Assembly (NCBI GenBank): GCA_003599865.1
Contig: QZKS01000026.1
Coordinates: 1 to 64,000, forward strand
From: Desulfobacteraceae bacterium
GTDB taxonomy: Bacteria > Desulfobacterota > Desulfobacteria > Desulfobacterales > SURF-7
Length of the DNA stretch: 64,000 bases
Direction of reading: 5' to 3'
This document shows positions 1 to 9,101 of this stretch, piece by piece. Numbering within the stretch: the stretch's first letter is position 1; each line of letters starts with the position of its first letter. Below the pieces are notes generated by a model that was not told the DNA's origin, ran no database searches, and saw only the letters and a list, made by a program, of their open reading frames with translations. Both the position numbers and the translations under genes were made by a program.

Positions 1-608
1 AGCAGCTGCTTGATCGTCCCGGCAGACAGTTGCCGCTGATCTTTGCGGGAAGAGGTGCATTGGGAGCAGAGGATTCCACCTTTTGAAAAATCAATATAAA
101 TCCCGTTGTCATGGAACTGTTCCAGGATCGTCCTGCATTTCCCGCACTCTGCCAGGTTGGGGGAAAGGCCGGAAAGGGACAGAAAACGAATCTGAAAAAT
201 AATGCTCAATTCTTCTCCGGAAAGAACCTGCCGATCCAGGAGGTGAAGCACATATTCCAGCAGCAGATACAAATCTTTCTGCGGCTTGCCCTCCTCGACC
301 CATATGTTGACCACTTCTGCAAAGTAACTGGCATATGCGGTTTTGAGGATATCGGACCGGATTCCGGTATATGGATGAACAAGGCTCGCCTCCATTAATA
401 CCGGCAGTTTACCCCGCCCTTTTTTTCCGACAATATCAAGGGCGGAAAACAATTCCAGAACCCCGGAAAAACGCTTGATGCTCTTTTTGGCATTTTTGGC
501 AATCAGGGAAAGTTTTCCATACTCCTTTGTCATCAATGTAACGATCAGGTCATAATCCCCGTGATCAATACGCCGGAGAAGAATGGCATGGGTTGAAAAA
601 TCGGACAT
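1..608 (-). CDS. recO: DNA repair protein RecO (C-terminus cut by window edge)
   Basis: RecO acts in RecF-pathway recombinational repair, loading RecA onto SSB-coated single-stranded DNA. The reverse strand reads from ATG at 608 through the left edge with no stop, giving about 202 residues of a family that is usually 240-260. The N-terminal OB-fold is recognisable (start MSDFSTHAILLRR, then YGKLSLIAKNAKKS), followed by the helical domain and two CxxC pairs (CGKC and CSQC) that form the zinc site seen in many RecO proteins. It starts 3 bases after the mgtE stop, so the two are probably co-transcribed. Identification is by recalled family pattern. Confidence 0.9.
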   Translation of the reverse strand, partial: MSDFSTHAILLRRIDHGDYDLIVTLMTKEYGKLSLIAKNAKKSIKRFSGVLELFSALDIVGKKGRGKLPVLMEASLVHPYTGIRSDILKTAYASYFAEVVNIWVEEGKPQKDLYLLLEYVLHLLDRQVLSGEELSIIFQIRFLSLSGLSPNLAECGKCRTILEQFHDNGIYIDFSKGGILCSQCTSSRKDQRQLSAGTIKQL

Positions 609-611
609 CTG

Positions 612-1964
612 CTACACACCCAGAAGGATCGTAGCAATTTGAAAGTAGAAAAAGACACTGATGATATCAATGGATGTGGTAACGAACGGTCCTGTTGCCA
701 CGGCAGGATCGATATTGAGTCTGGCAAAAATCATCGGCACAAGGGAACCCACCAGTGCTGCAATGGACATGGAAGAGATCACGGCAAGGCTGACGGATAC
801 GGCCAGTTCCACCCGGTTGTAATGAATGTGCGCGACCAGACCGATCATGGTACCGTAAACAAGACCAAGTATAATCCCCACAGACAGTTCTTTAAAAACC
901 ACCGGCCAAAGATCCCGGATATTCAGCCGGCCGGTTGCAAGACCCCGAACCACAATGGTGGATGACTGGGTACCGATATTCCCCCCCATTCCCATGATGA
1001 CCGGTATAAACGCCGCAAGATAGGCATACTTTGCAAGGCTTTCCTCAAAGCTGCCGATAATAAAAAATGCCAGGATGCCGCCGATACAACTGGCAAAAAG
1101 CCACGGAAGACGGATCCTGGTACTCCGTATCACCGACTTGGTCTCGACAAACTCCTCCCCGGCACCGGCCATTTTCAGGATATCTTCGGTGGCTTCCTGC
1201 CGGAAAATATCAATGACGTCATCCACCGTAACAATACCCATCAGGTGCCTGTTTTCATCTACAACCGGAACAGCCAGAATATCATACCGGGCAACGATCC
1301 TCGCCACCTCTTCCTGATCGACTCCGGGCTGCACGGATATAACTTCCGTTGTCATGAATTCCTTCAGCGGTGTATCCGGAGCCACAACCACCAGCTGCCG
1401 GAGTGAAATCACCCCCATCAGACAGTCATTATCATCCGTAACATACAGATAAAACGGCATCTCGACATCCTGATGCTCGGTCTGAAGGGATTCAATCGCC
1501 TGTTTTGCCGTCATTTCCTGATTCAAGGCAATGAACTCCGGAACCATGATACCGCCGGCGGTATCATCGTCATACCGGAGCAGATCCTCCACTTCCTCCG
1601 AATCTTCTTTTTCCATTCTCTCCAGGATGGCACTCGATTTGTCTTCCGGAAGTCTTGCAATCAAATCAGCGACATCATCGGTCTGCATGTTCTCAAGAAT
1701 ATCGACAAGTGAATCCAGATTGATGTCTTCCACAAGGTCTATAAAAGTATCCTCATCCAGCTCGCTGAACAAGACACCTTTCTGATCAATATCATCGATC
1801 ATATTGAACAGCCTTTTCTGATTCTGCAAGGAAAGGGAACGGAATACAACAGACAGGTCTGCGGCATGGGTTTTATTGACAATTTTCCGCAAATGAGAAA
1901 TCGCACCCCGCCGTATCAGACGCTTGATGCTGTCCACCAATATTTTGTTTTTTTCACTCAGCAT
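612..1964 (-). CDS. mgtE: Magnesium transporter MgtE
   Basis: A 450-residue protein with the MgtE layout: an N-terminal helical domain (roughly residues 15-125), a pair of CBS domains (roughly 130-255, containing VISLRQLVV and GIVTVDDVIDIF) and a five-helix membrane domain (roughly 285-450) with the conserved PVIMGMGGNIGTQSS segment of the pore. In this family the cytosolic N and CBS domains sense Mg2+ and gate the channel. It lies 15 bases downstream of the RodZ-like gene and 3 bases upstream of recO on the same strand. There is no room for an Mg2+ riboswitch leader directly ahead, so any control would be at the operon promoter. Confidence 0.95.
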   Translation of the reverse strand: MLSEKNKILVDSIKRLIRRGAISHLRKIVNKTHAADLSVVFRSLSLQNQKRLFNMIDDIDQKGVLFSELDEDTFIDLVEDINLDSLVDILENMQTDDVADLIARLPEDKSSAILERMEKEDSEEVEDLLRYDDDTAGGIMVPEFIALNQEMTAKQAIESLQTEHQDVEMPFYLYVTDDNDCLMGVISLRQLVVVAPDTPLKEFMTTEVISVQPGVDQEEVARIVARYDILAVPVVDENRHLMGIVTVDDVIDIFRQEATEDILKMAGAGEEFVETKSVIRSTRIRLPWLFASCIGGILAFFIIGSFEESLAKYAYLAAFIPVIMGMGGNIGTQSSTIVVRGLATGRLNIRDLWPVVFKELSVGIILGLVYGTMIGLVAHIHYNRVELAVSVSLAVISSMSIAALVGSLVPMIFARLNIDPAVATGPFVTTSIDIISVFFYFQIATILLGV

Positions 1965-1979
1965 ATGGATATATCCATG

Positions 1980-2723
1980 TTACGGAAGTTTTAATGTCAG
2001 AACCTGCCCTTTTTTCCCGGAGATCTGGACCGGTTTTTCGTCCAGGGTTAATTTTACGCCTCCGGCATTTCCGATTAAAATATTAAAGCTTGTCAATGCT
2101 TCCAGTTCCAAGCGATCACCTGATGCCAGGACGTATTCATCCGGTGATTTCCCATCTGTAATCAGTTTTACCCAGGTATCATCCATCGCCTGTATCAGCA
2201 GTTTATGCTTTTGGGGCGAAACTTCCTCTTCCACCGGCGGGGGCGAAACAGCCAATACTTCGATATTTTTCGTTTCATGACCCGGTTCCGGGTTCTCAGA
2301 AACATCCTTTAACGGCTCCGGGAAACTTGCCGGTTCCTGAACATCCGTATCTGAACCATACTGAACGGAAAAGAAAACAATGGAAGCAAAAATACCGAAG
2401 GACAGCAGGAAACGAAACCAGAATTGCAAGCGCTTGCCCAGCAGTCCTCTTTCCGGACCGGAAACCGTATTGTTTTCCAGATGCTCCGTATATAAATTGA
2501 TAAGCATATTGCGGTCTGCGCCGAGACAATCCGCATACAGCCGCAAGAAAGCCCTGACAATAGAAGGACTGGGCAGTTTGGCATGGTCCTCTTTTTCAAT
2601 ATGAGAGAGCACATGCATGGACACCTTTGTTTGCGCAGAAATCTCCTCCAGACGAATCCCCTTTTCGTGCCTGAGTTTTTTCAAATAGTTACCAAAAGAA
2701 ATTGGTTCGTTATTCTCTGTCAT
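1980..2723 (-). CDS. RodZ-like helix-turn-helix membrane protein (DUF4115)
   Basis: 247 residues. An N-terminal Cro/XRE-like helix-turn-helix of the RodZ type spans about residues 9-75 (NYLKKLRHEKGIRLEEISAQTKVS, then VRAFLRLYADCLG). It is followed by one transmembrane segment (RFLLSFGIFASIVFFSV), a Pro/Glu-rich linker and a C-terminal periplasmic DUF4115 beta domain (DTWVKLITDGK, GDRLELEALTSFNILIGNAGGV). RodZ links MreB to the cell-shape machinery; a role here is by homology. ATG at 2723 is preferred over the upstream Met at 2789, because the HTH follows at normal distance and the extension overlaps the surA stop at 2764. The gene sits between surA and mgtE in one transcriptional direction. 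Confidence 0.8.
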   Translation of the reverse strand: MTENNEPISFGNYLKKLRHEKGIRLEEISAQTKVSMHVLSHIEKEDHAKLPSPSIVRAFLRLYADCLGADRNMLINLYTEHLENNTVSGPERGLLGKRLQFWFRFLLSFGIFASIVFFSVQYGSDTDVQEPASFPEPLKDVSENPEPGHETKNIEVLAVSPPPVEEEVSPQKHKLLIQAMDDTWVKLITDGKSPDEYVLASGDRLELEALTSFNILIGNAGGVKLTLDEKPVQISGKKGQVLTLKLP

Positions 2724-2763
2724 ATTGTTTTCTGCCGATCCTTGTTTCAAATGAGTTACCCTA

Positions 2764-3762
2764 CTAAAAGATGATCTTGATATGCGCATCTTTTTTCATA
2801 TCATCAATCCATGCCTTCAAAGCGCTGTCCAGCATTTCGCTGTAAAGCGCCTCTTCGATTTCCGGGGAAGCCTCTTCAAGGGTTTTTCCGGGAATTGTGA
2901 CAATTTTTTCAACAAAAAAAATCTGATACCCACTGTCTGTCTGCAGGATATCGGTAAATTGACCGGCCTGCAAATTCTTCACCGCGGTTTGAATGGGACC
3001 GGAAAGATCCTGAAGCTGAAACAAACCAAGATCTCCGCCATCCTGTGCAAGGGAGGATTCGGAGTACATCTTTGCAAGCATTTCAAATGATTCCCCTTGC
3101 CGGAGGCGTTCATGAATGGTTTTCATTCTGCCTAGGACGGCCTTTTTATCCTCATCACCGGAATACTCGGGAACCTGCAGGATGATGTTCCGGAGATGAT
3201 ACTTGACGATACCGGAATATTTTTCCGGATGGTTCTGGTAATATGCGCTGATATCTTCATTGGTGATAATGATTTTTGATTTTACCTTGTAATCCAGGAG
3301 CCGCGCCCTCTGGATCTGTTTTTTCATCCGCAGACGATATTGTTCCAGGGTCAGACCATCCCGTGCCAGATTCTCCCGCAACTCTTCATCCGTCCAGTAA
3401 CTTCTTTTTTTAATCCGTTCAATCGCGCTGTCGACTTCGCCATCCTCCACTACAATCCCGGCTTTGTTAATCTCCTGATCTGCCAGTTTTTTCTCGACAA
3501 GCTGGTTCACGATCTCTTCCCGGGCGCCGAAAAGCATTTCTTTTTCTTTGTCCGGCAGATATCCATAGGCTCGAATTTTTTCCGCATACGGCTCAAATAC
3601 TTCATTCACCTCTGAAAGCGTAACAATATCATCATTGACAATCGCAACAATGCGATCCACAACCATCCCCTCATCCGTCTCAGCAGACAGGGCAGGAAAA
3701 GCAGTGCCGCCGATCAGGCATATCCACAGGATGATCCATCCAATTTTACGAGATACTTCCAT
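2764..3762 (-). CDS. surA: Periplasmic chaperone/parvulin peptidyl-prolyl isomerase SurA
   Basis: 332 residues with a signal peptide (KIGWIILWICLIGGTAFPALSA), a SurA N-domain (VDRIVAIVNDDIVTLSEVNEVFEPY) and one parvulin rotamase domain (about residues 185-290; YHLRNIILQVP, SLAQDGGDLGLF, DSGYQIFFVEKI). SurA escorts outer-membrane proteins to the BAM machinery. E. coli SurA has two parvulin domains; this has one, as is common in Desulfobacterota. ATG at 3762 is chosen. An upstream in-frame Met at 3816 would read through the inverted-repeat element at 3784-3938 and would displace the signal peptide. The gene is paired with a second SurA_N lipoprotein on the other side of that element. Confidence 0.88.
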   Translation of the reverse strand: MEVSRKIGWIILWICLIGGTAFPALSAETDEGMVVDRIVAIVNDDIVTLSEVNEVFEPYAEKIRAYGYLPDKEKEMLFGAREEIVNQLVEKKLADQEINKAGIVVEDGEVDSAIERIKKRSYWTDEELRENLARDGLTLEQYRLRMKKQIQRARLLDYKVKSKIIITNEDISAYYQNHPEKYSGIVKYHLRNIILQVPEYSGDEDKKAVLGRMKTIHERLRQGESFEMLAKMYSESSLAQDGGDLGLFQLQDLSGPIQTAVKNLQAGQFTDILQTDSGYQIFFVEKIVTIPGKTLEEASPEIEEALYSEMLDSALKAWIDDMKKDAHIKIIF

Positions 3763-3783
3763 TTTTCTGTAATCCCTATTTTT

Positions 3784-3938
3784 TGATGAAACCGTAAAAA
3801 GTCCCAATTCCGTCATGCCGGACCTGATCCGGCATCCAGAAGCTTCTGAAAAACTGGATAGCGCTTCGCTTCACTGCGTGTCCGGGTCAAGCCCGGAATG
3901 ACAAATCTTGATGTTTTCGGCTTTTTACGAAGGCATCA
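3784..3938. mobile_element. MITE-like element with 18-bp imperfect terminal inverted repeats
   Basis: A 155-bp non-coding insert between two SurA-type genes. Its left end (3784-3801, TGATGAAACCGTAAAAAG) and the reverse complement of its right end (3921-3938, TGATGCCTTCGTAAAAAG) match at 14 of 18 positions. Inside are palindromic GC-rich blocks (GCCGGACCTGATCCGGC and GTCCGGGTCAAGCCCGGA) of a kind often seen in intergenic repeats of proteobacteria. No ORF fits inside. It behaves like a non-autonomous terminal-inverted-repeat element or structured intergenic repeat. No clear target duplication was seen. Confidence 0.65.
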
Positions 3939-3942
3939 TTTT

Positions 3943-4638
3943 TTATGATTCGAGGATTTTCTCCCACAGTTTCTTGTTAATTTCAATCTTATACTCATTT
4001 CGGACATCATTTATCCAGCTTTTATAGGCCTCCTCCGCCTTCTTCCTCCGGATACTCCGGACAATCACCTCATTGATATCCGGTGTATCATTCATGGTTT
4101 CCATCTCCAGCTTGTCATCGCCATAATGATCTTTATGATAGCCGGCAATATCGTCCCGGGTGATCTCAATTTTGTCTTCCAGTTCGGCACTGATGACTTT
4201 TTCCATCAAAAGCCGCATTTTCAGCCTGTTTTTCCAGGTCTCATAGGGAACCGCATTTTCCAGAAAGGTTTCGCGGAATTGGTCATCCGGGTAATCCTTT
4301 TTAATCTCATCGACTGCCGCCTGAATTTCCGCCTCGGAAACCACGATATTCAGGTCCCGGGCCTTGCGAACCAGAATCATTTCCTCAATCAGCTGATTCA
4401 TCAGGCGCAATCGGATGGTTTTCAGCACCTCCTTGTTCTGGATCTCATTGTGAGGATAGGCCGTGCTGGAAAATTCCATTGCCTTGGTAAAATCCAGAAA
4501 AGTCATTACCTGATCATCTACGCGGATAAGGTATTCGTTTTCTTTTTCCAATTTGTTATCCGGACATCCGAAAGCCGCGAATAGGGATATTAAAACTCCC
4601 ACCCAAAAAATCAATGGATATTGTTTTGCTCGATTCAT
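3943..4638 (-). CDS. SurA N-terminal domain lipoprotein (no parvulin domain)
   Basis: 231 residues. The N-terminus is a lipoprotein-type signal (LISLFAAFGC, Cys at about residue 25; the lipobox is slightly atypical with Phe at -2). A SurA_N-like chaperone module follows (YLIRVDDQVMTFLDFTKAM, RLRLMNQLIEEMILVRKARDLNIVVSEAEIQAAV). The C-terminal part pairs with the SurA C-helix (AYKSWINDVRNEYKIEI), but no parvulin fold is visible, so it is probably a chaperone without isomerase activity, anchored to a membrane. It precedes surA in the same direction, separated by the MITE-like element, and follows mfd. This is most likely a lineage-specific SurA paralogue. Confidence 0.72.
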   Translation of the reverse strand: MNRAKQYPLIFWVGVLISLFAAFGCPDNKLEKENEYLIRVDDQVMTFLDFTKAMEFSSTAYPHNEIQNKEVLKTIRLRLMNQLIEEMILVRKARDLNIVVSEAEIQAAVDEIKKDYPDDQFRETFLENAVPYETWKNRLKMRLLMEKVISAELEDKIEITRDDIAGYHKDHYGDDKLEMETMNDTPDINEVIVRSIRRKKAEEAYKSWINDVRNEYKIEINKKLWEKILES

Positions 4639-4695
4639 AATAAAACCGGAAATATGAGTTGATGGAACCGTTAAAAAGGGAAAATCATAAACCTT

Positions 4696-7600
4696 TCAGC
4701 TGTTAACATGCATTGCGATTTCTTTCAAAATGTTTCTGATCTCCATCACCACCCCCTGAATCCCTGTCTGGGGTAACAACACTTTCAGCACATGATCCAC
4801 GGTAAACTGAAATTTTTTCGGGTTTGCCGAGACCATATCCACCAAACCAAACGGATGTTTCTGGTGGATCTCTGAAAAGTGCAATGACACATATCGTCCG
4901 GATATATCCAGACGTTTCACCCCTCCCTTGACGGAAAGGATCTTGAGCATGATCTTCAACAGCAGGTTGGCGGCTTCATCCGGAAGAACCCCGTACCGAT
5001 CCGTCAACTCTTCCTTGATACCGGAAATCTCGCTGACCTCCGTCATTCTGGCCAGACGGCGATACACGGATAGCCGCTGATCGATATCCGGAATATAGGA
5101 TTCCGGAATGAACGCAGACAGGGGAATGTTGATCTCCGGTTCCAGGGCATCCACAACCGGTTCGCCCTTCAGTTCTGCAACGGCATTTTCCATCAATTGC
5201 AGAAACATATCATAGCCCACGGCTGCGATATGTCCGGACTGGGAAACGCCCAGGGCCGACCCGCCGCCCCGGATCTGCAGATCACTCATGGCAATCTGAA
5301 AACCGGATCCCAGATCACTGTGCTCCATCAGCACCTTCAGCCGTTTTTGCGCATCCTTGCCGAGATTGGTTTCCTCCGGGATAAACAGATAGGCATAGGC
5401 CTGTTCATCCGCCCGCCCCACACGCCCCCTGAGCTGATAAATCTGGGCAAGCCCGAACCTGTCCGCCCGGTTGATGATAATCGTGTTGGCGGCAGGGATA
5501 TCCAGACCGGACTCGACAATGGTCGTGCATACCAGGACATCCATTTCCTGATTGACAAAAGAGATCATCACCTTTTCCAGCTCATCTTCGCTGAGACGGC
5601 CATGGGCAACACCGATCCTGGCTTCCGGAACCAGCTTTTGGACCAGTTCCGCCATCCTGTTGATCGAATGAATATTGTTATGGATAAAAAATACCTGCCC
5701 GCGCCGCGCCATTTCCTTTTGGATGGCATCGGTAATGATACCATGATTGAATTCCGATATATAGGTAATAATCGCATGACGCTCTTCCGGCGGAGTGGAA
5801 ATGATGCTGATATCCCGTATCCCCATCAGGGACATGTGAAGTGTCCTCGGGATGGGTGTTGCCGTGAGTGCCAGCACATCCACGGTGGTGCGGAGTTGTT
5901 TCAGCTTTTCCTTGTGCTTGACCCCGAACCGCTGCTCTTCATCCAGGACAATCAGACCCAGATCCTTGAATTCAATATCCTTCTGAAGCAGCCGGTGGGT
6001 TCCGATCACAATGTCGATGGCTCCGGATTTCATTTCATCGATAATGGCGCGCTGTTCCTTTGACGAGCGGAACCGGTTCAGACAGGCAATACGCACAGGA
6101 TACCGCTCAAATCGCTGAGAAAACGTTTTATGGTGCTGTTCCGCCAGAACCGTTGTCGGGACCAGCACCGCGACCTGTTTGCTGTCGCTGATGGCTTTGA
6201 AGGATGCCCGGAGCGCCACTTCGGTCTTGCCATACCCTACATCCCCGCAGACCAGCCTGTCCATGGGGGCGGCGGCTTCCATGTCGTTTAACACCTCATC
6301 AATCGTATGCAACTGGTCCGCCGTTTCTTCATAGGGAAAAGCCGCTTCAAAATCCTTGAAATAACTGTCTGCCGCGCCAAAAGCATGTCCCTGTTTCACC
6401 CGTCTTGCCGAATAGAGCTTCAGCAGTTCTCCGGCAATCTTCTCTACCTCTTTCCTGGCTTTGCCCTTGGCCTTGATCCAGGCCTTGCCACCCATTTTAT
6501 CCAGAATCGGCAGAAGATCATTGACGCCGATATATTTTTGGACCATCCCCATCCGATCCACCGGAAGGTACAGTTTGTCTTCATCCTTGTAAAGGATCAG
6601 CAGATAATCGTTGGTCACGCCGTTCAGTTTCAGCTTGGAAAGCCCCTGGTACTGACCGATGCCATGATCAACATGTACGACAAGATCCCCTTTTTTCAAA
6701 TCCTCAAGCGCCAGAAGCTCGGCCCGGGCGGTCTGCCCTCGTTTTTTCCGGCGATGGCTTTTTTTGCCGAAGATCTCATCCTCGGTGATCACCGCAAGAG
6801 ACTCATCCTGCCAGACAAATCCGGAAGAAAGCCGGCCAAGGCAGATATAAACCAGGCCCCTGCCGCGCACCAGGTCCGGGACGCCTTCAAGGACAGCCGG
6901 AGAAATCTGATACGGCCGCAGCAGAGAGCAGAGACGATCTGCCTGTGATTTTCCGCTGCAGACGATGAGCACGGCGCACCCTCTTTTTTTATGGGCCTGA
7001 ATCCAGTCCGTCAGAGGCAGCAGCAGACGATCCTTATCCAGAGGGCTTTGCAGTTCGGCAACCACACCGGCATTGTCCTCAATACCCAGTGGAACCGAAT
7101 CCGCAGAATTCACACTTTCAGGAACGGCCACCGGAAGCATTTTCATATAAACCGGATGAGTGGATTGAATCTGCCCGAGAACATCCGCCCATTTGAGAAA
7201 CAGCTTATCCGGTTCCACCAGAAGGCGCTTTTCCTCCCTGGCTTTTTCAAAATTATCATGGGTCTGATTCTCAACAGCCTGGGCTGCCGCAGCCAGATCC
7301 TGGGGCTCGATCATGACAACCCGACTTTTCTCCGGAATATAATCAAAAAATGACCCGGGTTCCTGATACACAAGAGGCAGCAGGCTTTCCATACCGGGAA
7401 ATATTCCTTCGTCCCGGATACGGTCGATGATCCCCCTGACTTCCGTGACCGGCAGATTCAGTTCCGCAGCCTGTTTTCGAATCCGGCTGATGACCTGGTT
7501 CAAATTTTCTTTACGAAGGATGGCCTCTCTGGCCGGCAAGATGACCGCCTCGGAGATGGCGTTTACTTTCCGCTGGGTGGATGCGGAAAACAAACGGATG

Positions 7601-8208
7601 GATTCGACAATATCCCCAAACAATTCAATCCGGAGCGGATCCGGATACAGCGGTGAAAAAATGTCCAGAATCCCTCCCCGTATGGAAAAATCCCCGGGTT
7701 CTTCCACAATTGCCGTCCGCACATATCCGCCGGAAATCATCCTGCTGACCAGACTGTCCCGGTCCAGGGCCTCATTCACCATGACCAGTTCGGAAAAATC
7801 AATCAGTTCGGGTCTGGGAATCAGCCGGTGCAAAACCGCACTCACCGTGGTGACAATGATCATCGGCTGATCCGTCTGTGTCATGCGGTACAGGGCATTC
7901 AATCTCAAGGCTGCTGTTTCATTGTGATAGGCAAGCAGCTTGAACGGTTGAATATTGTATGCCGGGAACATCAGCAGATTGTTGTCATCCACCGGCAGAA
8001 AAAACTGAAGATCCGCCAGGAACTTTTCCACATCACCCGGAGAGGGAAGGATAACGACAACGGTCTGTCTCAACTGCTGATACAGCTTCGCAACCAGGTA
8101 TGCCCGTTCCGAACCGCACACACCCGTATACTCGATCCCCTGGCCGGATTCGGAATAATGATCAACAAACCTTGAAATCATCTTTTTTTCTTGATTTTGC
8201 TCATTCAT
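4696..8208 (-). CDS. mfd: Transcription-repair coupling factor Mfd
   Basis: 1170 residues. Mfd displaces RNA polymerase stalled at DNA lesions and recruits UvrA. Visible domains are the UvrB-like N-terminal modules ([28 protein letters not shown]), the RNA-polymerase-interacting CarD-like module ([17 protein letters not shown]), the RecG-like translocase with Walker [10 protein letters not shown] near residue 655 and DEEQ near 755, helicase motifs [10 protein letters not shown] and QLRGRVGR, and the C-terminal TRCF domain. ATG at 8208 is chosen. Upstream Mets would run into the tRNA gene. A second candidate at 8181 (MISRF) has an equally poor ribosome binding site. It is divergent from tRNA-Thr by only 21 bases. 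Confidence 0.95.
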   Translation of the reverse strand: MNEQNQEKKMISRFVDHYSESGQGIEYTGVCGSERAYLVAKLYQQLRQTVVVILPSPGDVEKFLADLQFFLPVDDNNLLMFPAYNIQPFKLLAYHNETAALRLNALYRMTQTDQPMIIVTTVSAVLHRLIPRPELIDFSELVMVNEALDRDSLVSRMISGGYVRTAIVEEPGDFSIRGGILDIFSPLYPDPLRIELFGDIVESIRLFSASTQRKVNAISEAVILPAREAILRKENLNQVISRIRKQAAELNLPVTEVRGIIDRIRDEGIFPGMESLLPLVYQEPGSFFDYIPEKSRVVMIEPQDLAAAAQAVENQTHDNFEKAREEKRLLVEPDKLFLKWADVLGQIQSTHPVYMKMLPVAVPESVNSADSVPLGIEDNAGVVAELQSPLDKDRLLLPLTDWIQAHKKRGCAVLIVCSGKSQADRLCSLLRPYQISPAVLEGVPDLVRGRGLVYICLGRLSSGFVWQDESLAVITEDEIFGKKSHRRKKRGQTARAELLALEDLKKGDLVVHVDHGIGQYQGLSKLKLNGVTNDYLLILYKDEDKLYLPVDRMGMVQKYIGVNDLLPILDKMGGKAWIKAKGKARKEVEKIAGELLKLYSARRVKQGHAFGAADSYFKDFEAAFPYEETADQLHTIDEVLNDMEAAAPMDRLVCGDVGYGKTEVALRASFKAISDSKQVAVLVPTTVLAEQHHKTFSQRFERYPVRIACLNRFRSSKEQRAIIDEMKSGAIDIVIGTHRLLQKDIEFKDLGLIVLDEEQRFGVKHKEKLKQLRTTVDVLALTATPIPRTLHMSLMGIRDISIISTPPEERHAIITYISEFNHGIITDAIQKEMARRGQVFFIHNNIHSINRMAELVQKLVPEARIGVAHGRLSEDELEKVMISFVNQEMDVLVCTTIVESGLDIPAANTIIINRADRFGLAQIYQLRGRVGRADEQAYAYLFIPEETNLGKDAQKRLKVLMEHSDLGSGFQIAMSDLQIRGGGSALGVSQSGHIAAVGYDMFLQLMENAVAELKGEPVVDALEPEINIPLSAFIPESYIPDIDQRLSVYRRLARMTEVSEISGIKEELTDRYGVLPDEAANLLLKIMLKILSVKGGVKRLDISGRYVSLHFSEIHQKHPFGLVDMVSANPKKFQFTVDHVLKVLLPQTGIQGVVMEIRNILKEIAMHVNS

Positions 8209-8229
8209 CACTGTAAATGGACTCGTTAA

Positions 8230-8305
8230 GCCGACGTAGCTCAGATGGTAGAGCAGCTGATTCGTAATCAGCAGGCCCGCGGTTCGATCCCGCGCGTCGG
8301 CTCCA
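8230..8305 (+). tRNA. tRNA-Thr (anticodon CGT)
   Basis: A 76-nt cloverleaf folds cleanly. The acceptor stem is GCCGACG with CGTCGGC, the D-arm is GCTC/GAGC, the anticodon stem is GCTGA/TCAGC around loop TTCGTAA (anticodon CGT, reading ACG threonine codons), and the T-arm is CGCGG-TTCGATC-CCGCG. The discriminator is T and the 3' CCA is encoded. A strong terminator follows within 40 bases. tRNA genes are common integration sites and an accessory region starts right after this one, but no second copy of the tRNA 3' end was noticed in the window. Confidence 0.97.
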
Positions 8306-8340
8306 ATAAAAAATAAAATCAAATTGAATATTTAAAGAGC

Positions 8341-8371
8341 CCCTCAAGATTTTATCCTGAGGGATTTTTTT
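8341..8371 (+). terminator. Intrinsic terminator of tRNA-Thr
   Basis: The stem CCCTCA-A-GAT pairs with ATC-C-TGAGGG around a TTT loop (8341-8363). A run of seven T at 8365-8371 follows on the plus strand. The T run overlaps the stop of the convergent amphi-Trp gene. Confidence 0.85.
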
Positions 8372-8609
8372 ATTCTGTGCAATTACCCCACTTCAACTGA
8401 AATTCCACTTCCTCATGATTGCCTTCCCGTTCATGTTCAATATTGATGATTGCATCCGGTGGTATGGAAATTCTTTCTCCGGCAATCTGAATGCGGAATC
8501 TCCGGCCATTTTCAATACAGTCAGCAAGGCGACGCAGCTTTGCAACAAATTGTAATGCAGGATAACCCTTTTCAATATCTCTTTCTGTCTTTGGCTTACG
8601 ATTTGCCAT
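8370..8609 (-). CDS. Amphi-Trp domain protein
   Basis: 79 residues, matching the small amphi-Trp domain family by pattern: an acidic/aromatic start (DIEKGYPALQFVAKLRRLADCIENG), two beta strands (RFRIQIAGERISIPPD) and the closing ELEVE-type strand ending in Leu-Lys-Trp (VEFQLKWG). The function of the family is not established, although members often lie in archaeal and proteobacterial genomes as short stand-alone genes. ATG at 8609 (MANRKPK) is preferred over ATG at 8633: a GGAGGG motif lies 11 bases before it, inside the alternative start region. It is convergent with tRNA-Thr and lies next to the first REP. Confidence 0.7.
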   Translation of the reverse strand: MANRKPKTERDIEKGYPALQFVAKLRRLADCIENGRRFRIQIAGERISIPPDAIINIEHEREGNHEEVEFQLKWGNCTE

Positions 8610-8645
8610 AACTGTTCTGTCCCTCCTATTCATTATCGATTAATT

Positions 8646-8681
8646 AGCCTGGTAGGATGTGCTTTTAAGCGCATCTTCCTT
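8646..8681 (+). repeat. REP copy 1 (outer, downstream of RAYT remnant 1)
   Basis: Begins AGCCTGGTAGGATG and ends AAGCGCATCTTCCTT, with an internal imperfect palindrome. It is nearly identical to the repeat at 10146-10181 and inverted relative to 8878-8909. It sits at the truncated 3' end of the transposase remnant. Confidence 0.85.
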
Positions 8682-8854
8682 AAGCAATACCCAAGCGCGT
8701 CTATTCGAAACGGATATTTCTCCTGCGTCTGTCGAATGGCCTGGCGAAGAAAAGTACCGCTTTCCGGAAACGTAAGTATTTTTCTCCGGCGGTAAGTTAC
8801 CACAGTGAAAAAGAATGTTCCGCCCGGGTGGTGTGCTCTCCGATAATTTGTCAT
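8682..8854 (-). pseudogene. REP-associated tyrosine transposase (RAYT/IS200-like) remnant 1, N-terminal part
   Basis: ATG at 8854 opens MTNYRRAHHPGGTFFFTVVT and continues to EKYPFRIDA, the characteristic N-terminus of REP-associated Y1 transposases. After about 55 codons the frame shifts: the expected AWVLL continues in another frame. The gene then ends at the REP at 8646-8681, so the HUH motif, catalytic Tyr and C-terminus are missing. It is bracketed by inverted REPs whose 5' spacing to the ATG (24 bases) is the same as in remnant 2. It cannot be active itself. RAYTs normally mobilise or maintain REP sequences. Confidence 0.85.
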
Positions 8855-8877
8855 TAAATTTAAACATCATATTTCAA

Positions 8878-8909
8878 GAAAGATGCGCTTGAGCGCATCC
8901 TACCAGGCT
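8878..8909 (-). repeat. REP copy 2 (upstream of RAYT remnant 1)
   Basis: GAAAGATGCGCTTGAGCGCATCC then TACCAGGCT is the reverse complement of REP copy 1 with a few changes. It carries a perfect GATGCGCTTGAGCGCATC hairpin core and lies 24 bases upstream of the remnant's ATG. Confidence 0.85.
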
Positions 8910-9101
8910 TTTTCAGTATCGACTAGGATAGCTGTGTCTGTTTCTGGTGTAAGCACCTATTTCCCCTATTGTATTTTCAAATTTCTTTACAAAAATCCTA
9001 TTCAAATTTTCATTTTGATTCTGATCATTTAAAATAATTAATCGTTTTTGTTTTTTTATCTCAGATGTTATTTTAGCGAATCACAACGTGGAACTGTTGG
9101 A
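8910..9101. other. AT-rich intergenic stretch after REP copy 2
   Basis: 192 bases, markedly more AT-rich than the flanking chromosome, matching the composition of the two genes that follow. No ORF, clear terminator or repeat was recognised. It is the left part of the segment carried between the two RAYT/REP units. Confidence 0.5.

Noticed and set aside
1965-1979. Mg2+ (M-box) riboswitch before mgtE
   Set aside because: Only 15 bases separate mgtE from the upstream gene, so no leader exists here.
5197-6063. Long plus-strand frames (about 290 and 210 residues) opposite mfd
   Set aside because: They mirror the codon pattern of mfd, have no domains, and lie fully within a well-supported gene; antisense shadows.
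8230-8305. tRNA-Thr as an integration (att) site for the accessory region
   Set aside because: No direct repeat of the tRNA 3' end and no integrase gene was noticed in the window, so an integrative island cannot be supported.
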